A stretch of 64,000 nucleotides of DNA from Muribaculaceae bacterium (GCA_023663365.1 JAMPHP010000001.1:913962-977961), one strand, 5' to 3'; positions 42,212 to 52,246 are shown, counted from the first letter of the stretch. Notes: generated by a model not told the origin, from the letters alone. Made by a program: numbers and translations.

Positions 42212-44329
42212 TTAGAAAATCCTTTTGAGGCGGATGGCCAAGCGCCTGGTATACGTGCGCAGGCGCACTACCAGCGGAGAGGTTGCCGTGGCGATGTCGC
42301 CGCCCAAGGGGTCGGTGAAGGATGTGAGCACGGGGGTCTCGCCGAACTGCTCGGGGTAGATCATGAGCAGATTGTTGTTGGCGAAATAGCGCTGCAGGAA
42401 CATCGGCAGCTCCGACATCTCGTCGTGGTACGACACCGACTGCGGGCGCGCGCCTATCACCACGAAGAGGTCGTCGTCGAGCACGCGGTTGCTCATCACG
42501 ATAAAGTCGTCCCAACCCTCGGTGGTGTGAAATTCGCAGCGTATGCCGTAGTTTTCGGAGTATATCACACCCCGGATGAGCGGCTGTATGTCGGCCGGGC
42601 AGCAGAATATCACGCGGCAGCCCACCTGGCGTGTGAGGCGGCTCACGGCGCGCACCCAGCGGCTGAAGCCGGTCTCGTACTGCGCACCGGCGGGCACCCA
42701 CACCACCACTCGTGTGATGGTGCCTGCGGGGATGAAGCAGCGTGCCATCATCACCATCTTGTTGGTGGAGCGGAGGAGCTGGTCGGTCTTGTTGCCGAAG
42801 AAAGAGTCGATCACCGTGGCGCGGCGGTGCATACCGAGTACCACCTCGGTGATGTCGCGCTCCTCGATGGCGTTGAGCACGCCGGTCACGGTGTTGAGGT
42901 CGTAGCGGTCGAGCGACTCTATGCTCACGTCGGCGGCGGCACCGGCACGGCGGGCGGTGTCGAGGGCGTTGCGCGACACCGCCTTTGATGTCTTGCTGTT
43001 GTCGTTTCGAACATGGAGGGCGTAGAAGTTGTGCCGCCCGCGCTCGTTGCGCATAAGCACCGAGAGCTCCACTATCGACGCCGCTATCACGGGGTTCGAC
43101 ACTCCGATGAGCGTGTTGTTGACACGCGTGGTGCGCATGGCGTCGTCATTGCCCTCCTCGTCGAGGAGGCGTACTTTGAGCTTCGATGCCGCCGATGCCG
43201 TTATCACCGGCGCTATGGCGCAGGTCACCAGGATCACGGCTATGGTGCTGTTGAGGATGCGCTCGTCGAACATCTGCAGCCTGTAGCCTACCGACACCAC
43301 CGCAAGGGCCACCGCTGTGTGTGCCGCCGTGAGGCCGAACATCACCTCGCGACTGTCGCTGCCGAAGCCGTAGATTTTCTGCGAGATATATGCCGGCAGC
43401 CATTTTCCGGCAATTGCCACCACGAGCATCACCGCAGCCACCGAGAGCGTGCCGCTGTCGCCGAACACGCGCAGGTTGATCATCATGCCCACACTGATGA
43501 GGAAGTAGGGGATGAAGAGAGCATTGCCCACAAACTCTATGGAGCTCATCAGCGCCGAGCCAACAGGCACGTAGCGGTTGAGCAGGAGGCCGGCGAAGAA
43601 GGCGCCGAGCACGGGCTCAAGCCCGATGAGCTGCGCCGAGCAGGCGGCCATGAACACGAGCACGAGCACAAACACATACTGCGTGACTTTGTCGCTGTAC
43701 TTCTTGAAGAACCAGCGTGTGACGCGCGGGTAGAGGTAAAGGAGCACTCCCACCCACACAGCCAGGCGCAGCATAAGCAGGGCTATGGCCGACACATTGA
43801 AGTATCCCTCCTGGCGTATGCTCACCGTGGCGGCGAGCACCAGAAGGGCTCCGATCACGGCTATGATGGTGCCGACGATGGCAATGAGCACCGCCGGAGC
43901 CTTGGTGAGGCCGAAGCGTGCGGCCACGGGGTAGGAAAGCAGGGTGTGGGAGGCATACATCGAGCCTAAGAGCATCGATGTGGTCCAGTCGAGGCCGAGG
44001 ATATACACGCTGGTGAGGATGCCAAGGGCGAGCGGTATGGCGAGGGTGAGCAGACCGAAGAGCAGACCCCGCCTCAGGTTGAGCCTGAGGTGGTACATGT
44101 CGATCTCGAGGCCGGCAAGGAACATGAGGTACAGCAGCCCCACCTGGCCGAAGATGGCAAAGGAGGAGTCGCTGTCGAGGATATTGAGGCCGTAAGGACC
44201 GATGAGCACACCCGCAGCAATCATGCCTATGATATGCGGTATCTTCAGCTTGTTGAGCAACAGAGGTGCGGACAGAATTATCACCAGCACGATGAAAAAA
44301 ATCTGTACGGGCTGGGTGATTAAAGACAT
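42212..44329 (-). CDS. Kef/CPA2-type cation:proton antiporter with C-terminal Usp-like region
   Basis: About 705 residues. The first 390 contain 11-13 membrane helices with the CPA2 pattern: KLKIPHIIGMIAAGVLIGPYGL, FLAGLEIDM, and a central LIGLEPVLGAFFAGLLLNR. It exchanges Na+ or K+ for protons. Residues about 415-670 are a soluble part with two universal-stress-protein-like halves, a common fusion in Bacteroidetes, which may bind a nucleotide or second messenger. It is minus-strand and not close to other genes; only AT-rich repeat lies before it. Confidence 0.85.
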   Translation of the reverse strand: MSLITQPVQIFFIVLVIILSAPLLLNKLKIPHIIGMIAAGVLIGPYGLNILDSDSSFAIFGQVGLLYLMFLAGLEIDMYHLRLNLRRGLLFGLLTLAIPLALGILTSVYILGLDWTTSMLLGSMYASHTLLSYPVAARFGLTKAPAVLIAIVGTIIAVIGALLVLAATVSIRQEGYFNVSAIALLMLRLAVWVGVLLYLYPRVTRWFFKKYSDKVTQYVFVLVLVFMAACSAQLIGLEPVLGAFFAGLLLNRYVPVGSALMSSIEFVGNALFIPYFLISVGMMINLRVFGDSGTLSVAAVMLVVAIAGKWLPAYISQKIYGFGSDSREVMFGLTAAHTAVALAVVSVGYRLQMFDERILNSTIAVILVTCAIAPVITASAASKLKVRLLDEEGNDDAMRTTRVNNTLIGVSNPVIAASIVELSVLMRNERGRHNFYALHVRNDNSKTSKAVSRNALDTARRAGAAADVSIESLDRYDLNTVTGVLNAIEERDITEVVLGMHRRATVIDSFFGNKTDQLLRSTNKMVMMARCFIPAGTITRVVVWVPAGAQYETGFSRWVRAVSRLTRQVGCRVIFCCPADIQPLIRGVIYSENYGIRCEFHTTEGWDDFIVMSNRVLDDDLFVVIGARPQSVSYHDEMSELPMFLQRYFANNNLLMIYPEQFGETPVLTSFTDPLGGDIATATSPLVVRLRTYTRRLAIRLKRIF

Positions 44330-44331
44330 AG

Positions 44332-44405
44332 ATTTTTAAATTAAAAATTATAAATTATAAATTATAAATTCGACGATGCTATTCTTGGGTTTATAAATTC
44401 GACGC
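44332..44405. repeat. AT-rich low-complexity repeat before the four-helix-bundle gene
   Basis: Repeats of ATAAATT and two copies of TTATAAATTCGACG. A related AT tract occurs on the other side at 44780-44880, so the gene between them is bracketed by this kind of repeat. Confidence 0.55.
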
Positions 44406-44419
44406 TGATATTTTGGGGT

Positions 44420-44773
44420 TTACGGATTGGCTTGCAACCTCTTGCGAATAGACACCAGCAAACTGATGAGTTCGGAGCAGTCGTTTGTCATACTTAGAGC
44501 TTGAGGCTGGGATATATAATTGGTATTGGCCAGTAGTTCAATCCAATATCGGGTTTCTGCCGCTTCTTTACAAGCGATGCTTAATTTTGAAGCGAAATCT
44601 GCACGAGATTGGGCATATTCCGATTCCTGAATATTTGCACCGATACTTGTACCCGAGCGTAGTAATTGCTTCGACAATATATACTCGCGCTTTTCTGCCC
44701 TCAAATATTTGCATAAACGCACACAACGGACTGCAAAAGCCATGCTTTTTTCTTTTAGTACGTTGGAGCTCAT
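44420..44773 (-). CDS. Four-helix-bundle protein (23S rRNA IVP-like family)
   Basis: About 117 residues. The sequence SKQLLRSGTSIGANIQESEYAQS-type core (about 38-60) and EAAETRYWIELL are those of the TIGR02436/S23 family, a pentameric helical bundle first found in the intervening sequences of 23S rRNA and related to Avd accessory proteins of diversity-generating retroelements. No reverse transcriptase or template repeat is near, and no rRNA is in the window. In Bacteroidetes such genes are scattered singly and often sit in AT-rich repeats, as here; their function is not known. Confidence 0.85.
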   Translation of the reverse strand: MSSNVLKEKSMAFAVRCVRLCKYLRAEKREYILSKQLLRSGTSIGANIQESEYAQSRADFASKLSIACKEAAETRYWIELLANTNYISQPQALSMTNDCSELISLLVSIRKRLQANP

Positions 44774-44855
44774 GCTGCTGGAAATTATAAATTAAAAAAT
44801 CAAAACTGATGCTGCCGCATACGCCTACTGCAAAGAATGAATTACGCGTATAAAT

Positions 44856-45869
44856 TTATAACTTATAATTTATAATTTGTAGAGCGATTTGCACAGCATT
44901 GAGCGCTGCCCCCTTGCGTATCTGGTCGGCTACGGTCCAGAACGATATGCCGCGCGGATTGGCAAGGTCGGCGCGTAGGCGGCCAACGTAGACCGGGTCG
45001 GTGCCGGCAAGGTCGAGGGGCTGAGGGTAGCCAAGAGCCTCGTGGCGGTCTATGAGCACTATGCCCTCGGCGCTCTCGAAGGCGCTGCGCACGGCATCGA
45101 GCGGAAGAGCATCGGCAGTCTCCACCCAGATGGCTTCGCTGTGGGCGCGCATCACGGGCACGCGCACGCAGGTGGCACTCACCTCGAGGTCGGGGGCGTG
45201 CATGATTTTCTTGGTCTCAAGGTGCATCTTCATCTCCTCGCGGGTGTAGCCGTTGTCGGTGAAGACGTCGATATGCGGAATGAGGTTGAAAGCCAGCTGG
45301 CTGGCAAACTTCTTCACCGTGGGCTCCTCGCCGCGCGCGAGCTGCGCGCTCTGCTGCGCGAGCTCCTCCATACCCGTGGCACCGGCGCCGCTGGCAGCCT
45401 GATAGGTGGCCACATGCACACGCTTGATGGGCGACAGTCGGTAGATGGGAGCCAGAGCCACCACCATCTGGATAGTGGTGCAGTTGGGGTTGGCAATGAT
45501 ACGGCGGGGAGCATTGAGAGCGTCGGCACCGTTGACCTCGGGTACGACCAGAGGCACGTCGGGGTCCATGCGGAAAGCGCTTGAGTTGTCGATCATCAGT
45601 GCACCGCCCGAGGTGATGGTGTCGGCATACTCCTTCGACACATCGCCGCCGGCCGACACAAAGGCGAAATCAAGGCCGGCGAAGTCGGCGGCATTGTGGC
45701 GAAGCTCGCGCACAGGCTCTGTGGGTGCGCCACGGAAAGTGTATGTGGTGCCTGCACTACGGGCCGACCCGAACAGACGGAGCTCATCGACAGGCATGGA
45801 CGAAGATTCAATCACGCGCAGGAATTCCTGCCCGACGGCGCCAGATGCGCCAACAATAGCTATTTTCAT
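44856..45869 (-). CDS. asd: Aspartate-semialdehyde dehydrogenase
   Basis: About 337 residues. The N-terminal [13 protein letters not shown] is the NADP-binding loop; the active Cys is in NPNCTTIQ (C130) and the catalytic His in VPVMRAHSE (about 242). It makes aspartate 4-semialdehyde for lysine/diaminopimelate, methionine and threonine. It stands alone with its own promoter, not in an amino-acid operon. Confidence 0.95.
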   Translation of the reverse strand: MKIAIVGASGAVGQEFLRVIESSSMPVDELRLFGSARSAGTTYTFRGAPTEPVRELRHNAADFAGLDFAFVSAGGDVSKEYADTITSGGALMIDNSSAFRMDPDVPLVVPEVNGADALNAPRRIIANPNCTTIQMVVALAPIYRLSPIKRVHVATYQAASGAGATGMEELAQQSAQLARGEEPTVKKFASQLAFNLIPHIDVFTDNGYTREEMKMHLETKKIMHAPDLEVSATCVRVPVMRAHSEAIWVETADALPLDAVRSAFESAEGIVLIDRHEALGYPQPLDLAGTDPVYVGRLRADLANPRGISFWTVADQIRKGAALNAVQIALQIINYKL

Positions 45870-45894
45870 CTATCGTAAATTTGTATCTAACTGG

Positions 45895-45902
45895 CAAAGT
45901 TA
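45895..45902 (-). promoter_or_regulatory. Predicted -7 element of asd
   Basis: Minus-strand TAACTTTG, 25 nt before the ATG at 45869. No clear -33 box. Confidence 0.45.
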
Positions 45903-45961
45903 CGCATTTTTTTTGAGATATGGTGTGAGTGCCCGAAATCGCAGTGAATAAAGAGAGAGGC

Positions 45962-46001
45962 GAAAAAGCGCGGGGAGGCTATAGGATAGCTTCCCCGCGC
46001 T
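45962..46001 (-). terminator. Terminator of the RND efflux operon
   Basis: AGCGCGGGGA and TCCCCGCGCT form a 10-bp stem, with a further AGCTA/TAGCC pairing in the loop, then four to five T on the minus strand. It lies 19 nt after the outer-membrane channel gene. Confidence 0.85.
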
Positions 46002-46019
46002 CTATGTGGTAATCGTCGG

Positions 46020-47405
46020 TTAGCGGCCACCGCCGAGAGCCTGATAGAGGCTGATGACGGCGCGGGCACGGTTGAGCTCGGTGGTAATCTGGTTGATCTG
46101 AGCCGAGAGCAGACCCTGCTGTGCGGTGAGCACTTCGAGGTAGCTCGTAGAGCCGGTGCTGTAGAGCATGAGGTCCTGAGTGTACTCTACTGATTTCTCG
46201 AGGCTTGCCACCTGCTCCTTGAGGAGAGTCGATTTCTCGAGGCTCTTCTCGTACACGGTGAGAGCGTCGCTCACCTCGGCCGATGCCGAGAGGAGGGTGT
46301 ACTCAAAGTTGTTGAACGCCTGCTTCTGCTGTGCTTTCGAGGCCTTGAGGCGGGCGATATTCTGGCCGCGGGCAAAGAGGGGCGCGGTGAGTGAGCCTGC
46401 TATCTGGTAGAACCATTCACCGGGGTTCTTCACGATTGAGCCCAGGAGGTTGGTGAAGCCGCCGTTGGCGGTGATGTTGAGGCCTGGATAGAAAGCTGCG
46501 CGGGCGCTCGCTGTGGTGTAGTAGGCGGCGGCGAGACTCATCTCGGCGGCGCGAACGTCGGGGCGGGCGGCGAGCTCAGCCATAGGCACACCTGCGCGGA
46601 GCATTTCGGGCACCTGAAGGTCCACCTGGTCGGTCACATCCCACTCCTGCGGGAGCTGGTTGAGAAGCAGCGACATAGTGTTGTTGAGATTGTCGAGGCT
46701 CACCTCGAGGTCGGTGATGGATGCCAGGATGCTGTAGTAGTTGGCAGTGGCCTGCACTACTGCGGCTTCGGTGACACCACCGGCGAGCTTGAGGTTCTTC
46801 ATGGTCTCGACGGTCTCTTTCCAGAGGCCGGCAGTGTTGCGCGAGAGGTTGAGCTGACAGCGCACGGCAGCGATGGCATAGTAGGTATTTGCCACGCCCG
46901 ACACTATCTGGCTGCGGACGGCCTGCGCATAGGCTTCGCTCTGCATAACGGCAGCCTTGGCTCCGCGGTTGCTGTTGAGGAGCTTGCCGAAGATGTCGAT
47001 TTCCCAGCTCACCTGCGCGGGGATGGTGTAGTTCCAGTCGACCACGGAGTGACCCAGCCCCGACTTGTTGATGCTCGGGGCGAGGGCTACCGAGGGAAGG
47101 TACGACAGGCGCGCTCCTTTGAGGTTGGCCTGCGCGATCTCCACGTTGAGCTGCGCATTGCGGAGGTTGGTGTTGTTCTCAAGGGCGACCTTGATGAGCG
47201 ATGCGAGCTTCGGGTCGGTGAACACATCCTCCCACAGGAGGTTGCCGAAAGCCGCGGAGTCGACGGCCTGCTCGCGGGCCTCGGCGTAAGCCTTGGTGAG
47301 GACCGTCGAGGTAGGGGTCTCGTATTTTTTGTATATGCCGCAGCTGCCCATCAGTGCGACGGCTACCACTGCGATGCCCACTCGGGCTATATTTGTTAGC
47401 TTCAT
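46020..47405 (-). CDS. TolC/OprM-like outer-membrane efflux lipoprotein
   Basis: About 461 residues, lipobox MGSCG (Cys about residue 22), then two structural repeats of the outer-membrane factor family, with VALENNTNLRNAQLNVE and LAARPDVRAAEMSLAAA as characteristic helices. It forms the trimeric duct of an RND pump. It is the last gene of the three-gene operon and is followed by a good terminator. The gap to the pump gene is 15 nt. Confidence 0.9.
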   Translation of the reverse strand: MKLTNIARVGIAVVAVALMGSCGIYKKYETPTSTVLTKAYAEAREQAVDSAAFGNLLWEDVFTDPKLASLIKVALENNTNLRNAQLNVEIAQANLKGARLSYLPSVALAPSINKSGLGHSVVDWNYTIPAQVSWEIDIFGKLLNSNRGAKAAVMQSEAYAQAVRSQIVSGVANTYYAIAAVRCQLNLSRNTAGLWKETVETMKNLKLAGGVTEAAVVQATANYYSILASITDLEVSLDNLNNTMSLLLNQLPQEWDVTDQVDLQVPEMLRAGVPMAELAARPDVRAAEMSLAAAYYTTASARAAFYPGLNITANGGFTNLLGSIVKNPGEWFYQIAGSLTAPLFARGQNIARLKASKAQQKQAFNNFEYTLLSASAEVSDALTVYEKSLEKSTLLKEQVASLEKSVEYTQDLMLYSTGSTSYLEVLTAQQGLLSAQINQITTELNRARAVISLYQALGGGR

Positions 47406-47420
47406 ATTCTTTCTAAGTGT

Positions 47421-50400
47421 TTATCGCTGAGCGTACTGCTCGATTTCACGCTCTATGGTACCACCCTTCTCTTCGTTCTGCCACTTGATGGGCTTCATCT
47501 TCTCTTGAAGAATCTGGAACACGATGAAGAGTGCGGGCACGATGAATATCTGGCAAATCATGCCTATGAGCATACCGCCTACTGAGCCTGCGCCGAGGGC
47601 ACGGTTGCCGTTGGCACCTACACCGTGGGCAAACATCATAGGCAGAAGGCCGATTACCATTGCCAGCGATGTCATGAGGATAGGACGCAGACGGGCCGAG
47701 GCACCCGCGATTGCCGCATTGAAGATGCTCATACCGGTGTAGCGGCGCTCGAGAGCGAACTCCACGATGAGGATGGCATTCTTGGCAAGAAGACCGATGA
47801 GCATGATCAGAGCAATCTGCAGGTAGATATTGTTGGAGATGCCGAATATACGTGCGAAGATAAATGCACCGGCAAGACCGAAGGGCACCGAGAGGATCAC
47901 GGCGAAGGGCAGCATGTAGCTCTCGTACTGAGCCGAAAGCAGGAGGTATACGAAGAGGAGGCAGAGGCCGAAGATCACGGCAGTGGTGCTGCCGCTACCG
48001 CTGCCGGCTTCCTCACGGGTCATACCGGCGTACTCGTAGCCATAGCCCTGGGGCAGAGTCTGCGCTGCCACGCGCTCTACGGCGGCGATGGCGTCGCCCG
48101 ACGAATAGCCGGGGTTAGGAGTACCGGTCACCGAGATGGAGGTGAACATGTTGAAGCGGTTCATCAGGTCGGGGCCGTAGACGCGGGTGAGCTTCACGAA
48201 GTTCGAGATGGGAGCCATCTCGGCGCCGTTGCGCACCTTGATGCTCTTGAGGGTCTCGAGGTCGACGCGGCTCTCGGGGGCGGCCTGCATCATCACGCGG
48301 TAGATCTTACCGAAGCGGTTGAAGTTCGACACATACATACCGCCGTAGTAGCCCTGCAGGGTCGAAAGGATAGTCGACGGGCTGATGCCGGCGGTCTTGG
48401 CCTTGGCGGCATCGATGTCGATCATATACTGCGGGAAGGTGGGGTTGAAGGTGGTGTACGCCGCCTGGATTTCGGGCTGCTGGTTGAGCTGCGCGAGGAA
48501 GCCCTGGACCACGCCGAAGAACTGGTTGATGTCGCCGCCGGTGCGGTCCTGCATCTTCATCTCGAAGCCGTTTGTCACGGAGTAGCCCGTGATCATAGGC
48601 GGTGCGAAGATCATCACACGGCCGTCGCGGATGTTCTGGGCGGTGAGGGCATAGAGCTGCTTGATGATATCCTCGGCGCTCTCGCCCTTGCCGCGCTCAC
48701 TCCAGTCTTTGAGCTTGATGATGAATGCACCGTAGGTCGGGCCCTGGCCGGCGATGAAGCTGTAGCCGTTGATAGCCTGGCGGATGCGGATGCCGGGGAT
48801 GGTGCCGCAGAGCGAGTCGACCTGCTCGAGCACCTGCTCGGTGCGCTCCTGCGAGGAGCCGGCGGGCATATCGACCATGGCGAAGATCACACCAGTGTCC
48901 TCGTTGGGCACAAGGGCGCTCGGGGTGGTGCTCATAAGCCATACGAGCAGTGCCAGAGCAGCCACCACGGTGGCGAAAGAGGTGATTTTGTGCTTGGCAA
49001 ACCACGATGTCACCTTCTTGTAGCCGGCAAGGAGTTTGCCGAAGTTCTTCTCGAAAGAGCGGTGGAAGCGCTTGCCGAAGAGGCCAAGCACGGCCACGAT
49101 GGCCACAGCCCAGGCAATGCAGCTAAGGAGCACATTGTTGAAGCTGTACCAGCCAAGCACCATGAAGGTGATGGTGGCTACGAGGAGCACGAAAGTAACC
49201 AGGGGATGAATATCGAGGGCGAAAGTGCGCTTGTAGCGCTTGGCCACAGCCTCGCCGGCTGCCTTATAGGCATCGCCCATACGCTTGCCCAGAGGATCGA
49301 CGCTGCCGTCGGCCTTATGAGGCTTGAGGAAGAGCGCGCACAGCGCGGGCGAGAGGGTGAGCGCGTTCACTGCCGAGAAGCCGATGGCGATGGCCATCGT
49401 GAGACCGAACTGGCGGTAGAACACACCCGAAGTACCCGGCATGAACGACACGGGGATGAACACAAGCATCATCACAAGGGTGATGGAGATAAGTGCTCCC
49501 GCGATTTCGTCCATGGCATCGATGGAGGCGCGGCGCGACGACGTGTAGCCCTGGTCGAGCTTGGCGTGCACGGCCTCGACCACCACGATGGCGTCGTCGA
49601 CCACAATCGCGATAGCAAGCACGAGTGCCGAGAGGGTGATGAGGTTGATCGAGAAGCCGATGAGGCTCATCATGAAGAAGGTACCGATCAAAGCCACAGG
49701 GATGGCGATGGCCGGGATGAGGGTCGAGCGGATATCCTGAAGGAACACATACACCACGAAGAACACAAGGATGAATGCCTCGATGAGCGTGTGGATCACA
49801 GTGTCGATGGAGGCATAGAGGAAGTCGTTGTTGTTCATCGGGATTTCAAAGACGCATCCCTGGGGCAGGTCGGCTTTCAGGCGGTCGACAAGCGCGAGAC
49901 AGTCGTTGATAATCTTGGTAGCGTTCGAGCCCGGTGTCTGGAACACCATCGCCACACTGGCGAGCTGGCCGTTGAGGCGGTTGGAGAAGCCGTAGGTCAC
50001 ACGACCGAGCTCTATGTCGGCCACGTCCTTGAGGTAGAGCACCTCGCCTGCCGAGCCCGTGCGGACCACGATGTCGCCGAACTCTTCGGGCTTGGTGAGG
50101 CGGCCGCGGTAGCGCATGATGTACTGGAACGACTGGTCGCCCTGCTCACCGAAGGCACCGGGGGCAGCCTCGACGTTCTGCTCGGCGAGGGCGGCAGTGA
50201 TGTCGGAGGGCATGAGGTGGTACTGGGCCATCACCTCGGGCTTAAGCCATATACGCATCGAGTAGTCGGCACCGAAAGCCATCACGTCGCCCACGCCCTG
50301 CGTACGCTGAAGCTCGGGGATGACGTTGATTTTCATGTAGTTGTCGAGGAACTCGGGCGTATAGATAGCCTGTGCGGTGGTATCTACGATAGCCACACCG

Positions 50401-50816
50401 AGGAGCATGGAGGTCTGGCGTTTGCGCGTCTGCACACCCACCTGGTTTACTTCGGAAGGAAGGAGGTTGGCGGCAGCCGACACGCGGTTCTGCACATCGA
50501 CGGCGGCCATGTTGGGGTCGAAGCCCTGCTCGAAGTACACGTTGATGGTTGCCGAGCCCGTGTTGGTGGCGGTCGACTCCATGTATGTCATGCCCTCGGC
50601 ACCGTTGATGCTCTCTTCGAGAGGAGCGATCACGGAGTTGAGCACGGCGGCGGCGTTGGCACCGTTATAGGTGGTCGACACCGATATGGTAGGTGGTGCA
50701 ATGTCGGGGTACTGGGTCACCGGCAGAGAGGAGAGGCCGATAAGACCGAGCAGAACGATGAAAATAGAAATCACCGTCGACAGCACCGGGCGGTTGATAA
50801 ACCTGTCAAGTTTCAT
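47421..50816 (-). CDS. RND efflux pump inner-membrane subunit (AcrB/HAE1 family)
   Basis: About 1131 residues, some 80 longer than E. coli AcrB. The N-terminus FINRPVLSTVISIFIVLLG and the motif VDDAIVVVEAV with the proton-relay acidic residues, plus GGMLIGM near the end, are typical. The extra length lies between the two halves (about 515-620) and contains added hydrophobic segments. The pump exports drugs, bile acids or other amphiphiles using the proton gradient. It is flanked by its adaptor (upstream) and channel (downstream) genes. Confidence 0.95.
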   Translation of the reverse strand: MKLDRFINRPVLSTVISIFIVLLGLIGLSSLPVTQYPDIAPPTISVSTTYNGANAAAVLNSVIAPLEESINGAEGMTYMESTATNTGSATINVYFEQGFDPNMAAVDVQNRVSAAANLLPSEVNQVGVQTRKRQTSMLLGVAIVDTTAQAIYTPEFLDNYMKINVIPELQRTQGVGDVMAFGADYSMRIWLKPEVMAQYHLMPSDITAALAEQNVEAAPGAFGEQGDQSFQYIMRYRGRLTKPEEFGDIVVRTGSAGEVLYLKDVADIELGRVTYGFSNRLNGQLASVAMVFQTPGSNATKIINDCLALVDRLKADLPQGCVFEIPMNNNDFLYASIDTVIHTLIEAFILVFFVVYVFLQDIRSTLIPAIAIPVALIGTFFMMSLIGFSINLITLSALVLAIAIVVDDAIVVVEAVHAKLDQGYTSSRRASIDAMDEIAGALISITLVMMLVFIPVSFMPGTSGVFYRQFGLTMAIAIGFSAVNALTLSPALCALFLKPHKADGSVDPLGKRMGDAYKAAGEAVAKRYKRTFALDIHPLVTFVLLVATITFMVLGWYSFNNVLLSCIAWAVAIVAVLGLFGKRFHRSFEKNFGKLLAGYKKVTSWFAKHKITSFATVVAALALLVWLMSTTPSALVPNEDTGVIFAMVDMPAGSSQERTEQVLEQVDSLCGTIPGIRIRQAINGYSFIAGQGPTYGAFIIKLKDWSERGKGESAEDIIKQLYALTAQNIRDGRVMIFAPPMITGYSVTNGFEMKMQDRTGGDINQFFGVVQGFLAQLNQQPEIQAAYTTFNPTFPQYMIDIDAAKAKTAGISPSTILSTLQGYYGGMYVSNFNRFGKIYRVMMQAAPESRVDLETLKSIKVRNGAEMAPISNFVKLTRVYGPDLMNRFNMFTSISVTGTPNPGYSSGDAIAAVERVAAQTLPQGYGYEYAGMTREEAGSGSGSTTAVIFGLCLLFVYLLLSAQYESYMLPFAVILSVPFGLAGAFIFARIFGISNNIYLQIALIMLIGLLAKNAILIVEFALERRYTGMSIFNAAIAGASARLRPILMTSLAMVIGLLPMMFAHGVGANGNRALGAGSVGGMLIGMICQIFIVPALFIVFQILQEKMKPIKWQNEEKGGTIEREIEQYAQR

Positions 50817-50849
50817 ATATCTGTTGAATTAGCTTCGTTAGATGAGGTT

Positions 50850-51980
50850 TTATTGCTTGGGGGTCACGGGCATACCGGCACGCACCGATGTGCCTACGCC
50901 TTCGGTCACCACGCGGTCGCCGGCCTTGAGGCCCGAAGTGACCACGAAGTTCTTGCCGTCGGAGTAGGGAAGCACGGTGATGGGGGTTGATACCGTGATG
51001 TTGCTGTCGTTGAGAGTGTATACGTAGCGGAGGTCCTGAAGCTCGAAGGTAGCTTTCTGGGGGATGACAAGTGCACCCTCATTGTTGCGGGGGATGATTA
51101 CCTGGCCGGTGTTGCCGCTGCGGAGCACGCCCTGCGGATTGGCGAAGAGTGCGCGGGCCGAAGCCGAGCCCGTAGTATTGTCGATCACACCCGACACGGT
51201 AGCCACACGGCCCTTGATGGGGTAGCGGGTGCCGTTTGCGAGCTCAATCTCCACTTCGGGAAGAGCCTTCACGGCAGCTTCGATGCTGCTGCCCTCGCCG
51301 GTGAAGTCGAGGAGCTCTTTCTCGGTGAAGGCGAAGTAGGCGTAGACCTCGGAGTTGTCGCTGATGGTAGTGAGGGGCTGTGCCGACGAGGGCGACGCGA
51401 GCGAGCCCTCGCGGTTGGGTATAGTGCCCACCACGCCGTCGCTGGGCGCTGTCACGGTGGTGTAGGCGAGGTTCTTGCGGGCTGTCACAAGGGCTGCTTC
51501 GGCCTGTGCGAGAGCCGACTTGGCCTGGGCGAGCTGGTTGGCGGCGAGCTGCCATTCGGTCTCGCTGATTATGTTTTTGTCAAGAAGCATGCGTTTGTTC
51601 TTCTCGGTGAGCTCTGCGGTGCTCACGGCGCTGCGGGCCGAGTTGACGTTTGCTGCGGCCTGGTCGACAGCGGCCTGGAACTGCACCTGGTCGATGGTGA
51701 AAAGAGTCTGACCCTTGCGCACGTGGTCGCCTTCGTCCACATGCACCTTAGTGATGAAACCGCTCACCTGGGGGCGAATGGCGATGTCGGTCTTTCCTTT
51801 GATAGTTGCGGGGAATGAGCTTTCGAAGCCTGCTGTGGTAGGCTCTACGGTGACTACTGCAACTTCGGGGGCCATCATGCCCGTCTGCTGTACCTGCTTG
51901 TTGCCGCACGAGCAAGAGAGTGCGAGCGCAGCCACTAAGGCAGCGCCGAGGCTCGTGTGTGTAAACGCTGTTTTCTTCAT
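50850..51980 (-). CDS. RND efflux periplasmic adaptor (AcrA-like)
   Basis: About 376 residues. A lipoprotein-type signal (LALSCSCGN) is followed by the lipoyl/barrel-sandwich halves (IRPQVSGFITKVHVDEGDHV, VTAPSDGVVGTIPNREG), a coiled-coil hairpin and a membrane-proximal domain. It links the pump and channel across the periplasm. It is the first gene of the operon; the pump gene starts 33 nt downstream. No TetR- or MarR-type regulator is next to it, unlike in many such operons. Confidence 0.93.
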   Translation of the reverse strand: MKKTAFTHTSLGAALVAALALSCSCGNKQVQQTGMMAPEVAVVTVEPTTAGFESSFPATIKGKTDIAIRPQVSGFITKVHVDEGDHVRKGQTLFTIDQVQFQAAVDQAAANVNSARSAVSTAELTEKNKRMLLDKNIISETEWQLAANQLAQAKSALAQAEAALVTARKNLAYTTVTAPSDGVVGTIPNREGSLASPSSAQPLTTISDNSEVYAYFAFTEKELLDFTGEGSSIEAAVKALPEVEIELANGTRYPIKGRVATVSGVIDNTTGSASARALFANPQGVLRSGNTGQVIIPRNNEGALVIPQKATFELQDLRYVYTLNDSNITVSTPITVLPYSDGKNFVVTSGLKAGDRVVTEGVGTSVRAGMPVTPKQ

Positions 51981-52061
51981 ATTTGATTACTTATCTTGGA
52001 TTTATCATAATGTGTGAAAGCATCCTCGCCGAAGGCTGGCGACGACGCAAAACCGAAAAAT

Positions 52062-52075
52062 ATGTTTTACAACAT
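52062..52075. promoter_or_regulatory. Possible operator of the RND operon
   Basis: ATGTT-TTAC-AACAT is an inverted repeat just downstream of the RND -7 box, where a repressor could block transcription. Confidence 0.3.
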
Positions 52076-52088
52076 AATTTTACGGCTG

Positions 52089-52096
52089 CAAAGTTA
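52089..52096 (-). promoter_or_regulatory. Predicted -7 element of the RND operon
   Basis: Minus-strand TAACTTTG, about 108 nt before the adaptor ATG. No -33 box at the usual distance. Confidence 0.4.
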
Positions 52097-52129
52097 CTAA
52101 TTTTTTCACCCTTTAGCTTTCTTAAAACA

Positions 52130-52141
52130 CCAACATGTTGG
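52130..52141. promoter_or_regulatory. Perfect 12-bp palindrome in divergent intergenic region
   Basis: CCAACATGTTGG lies between the RND operon and the SIR2-TIR operon and could bind a dimeric regulator serving either side. Confidence 0.3.
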
Positions 52142-52246
52142 CCTAAATGTCTTATTTGCGGTTAAAGTTTGCAAATTTTATGCGACTTTTGGTAGAGACC
52201 GCTATTCTGAGCATCAGTCCGTTAAGCCAATTTCCGGAAAAAGTGG

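Noticed and set aside
44420..44773. Diversity-generating retroelement accessory gene (Avd)
   Set aside because: The protein has the related four-helix fold, but there is no reverse transcriptase, template repeat or variable repeat nearby.
47625..50990. Open plus-strand frame of over 1100 codons opposite the RND pump gene
   Set aside because: It is the antisense shadow of a GC-rich gene: no promoter, no domain pattern, His/Glu/Gly-biased composition, while the minus strand encodes a clear RND pump.
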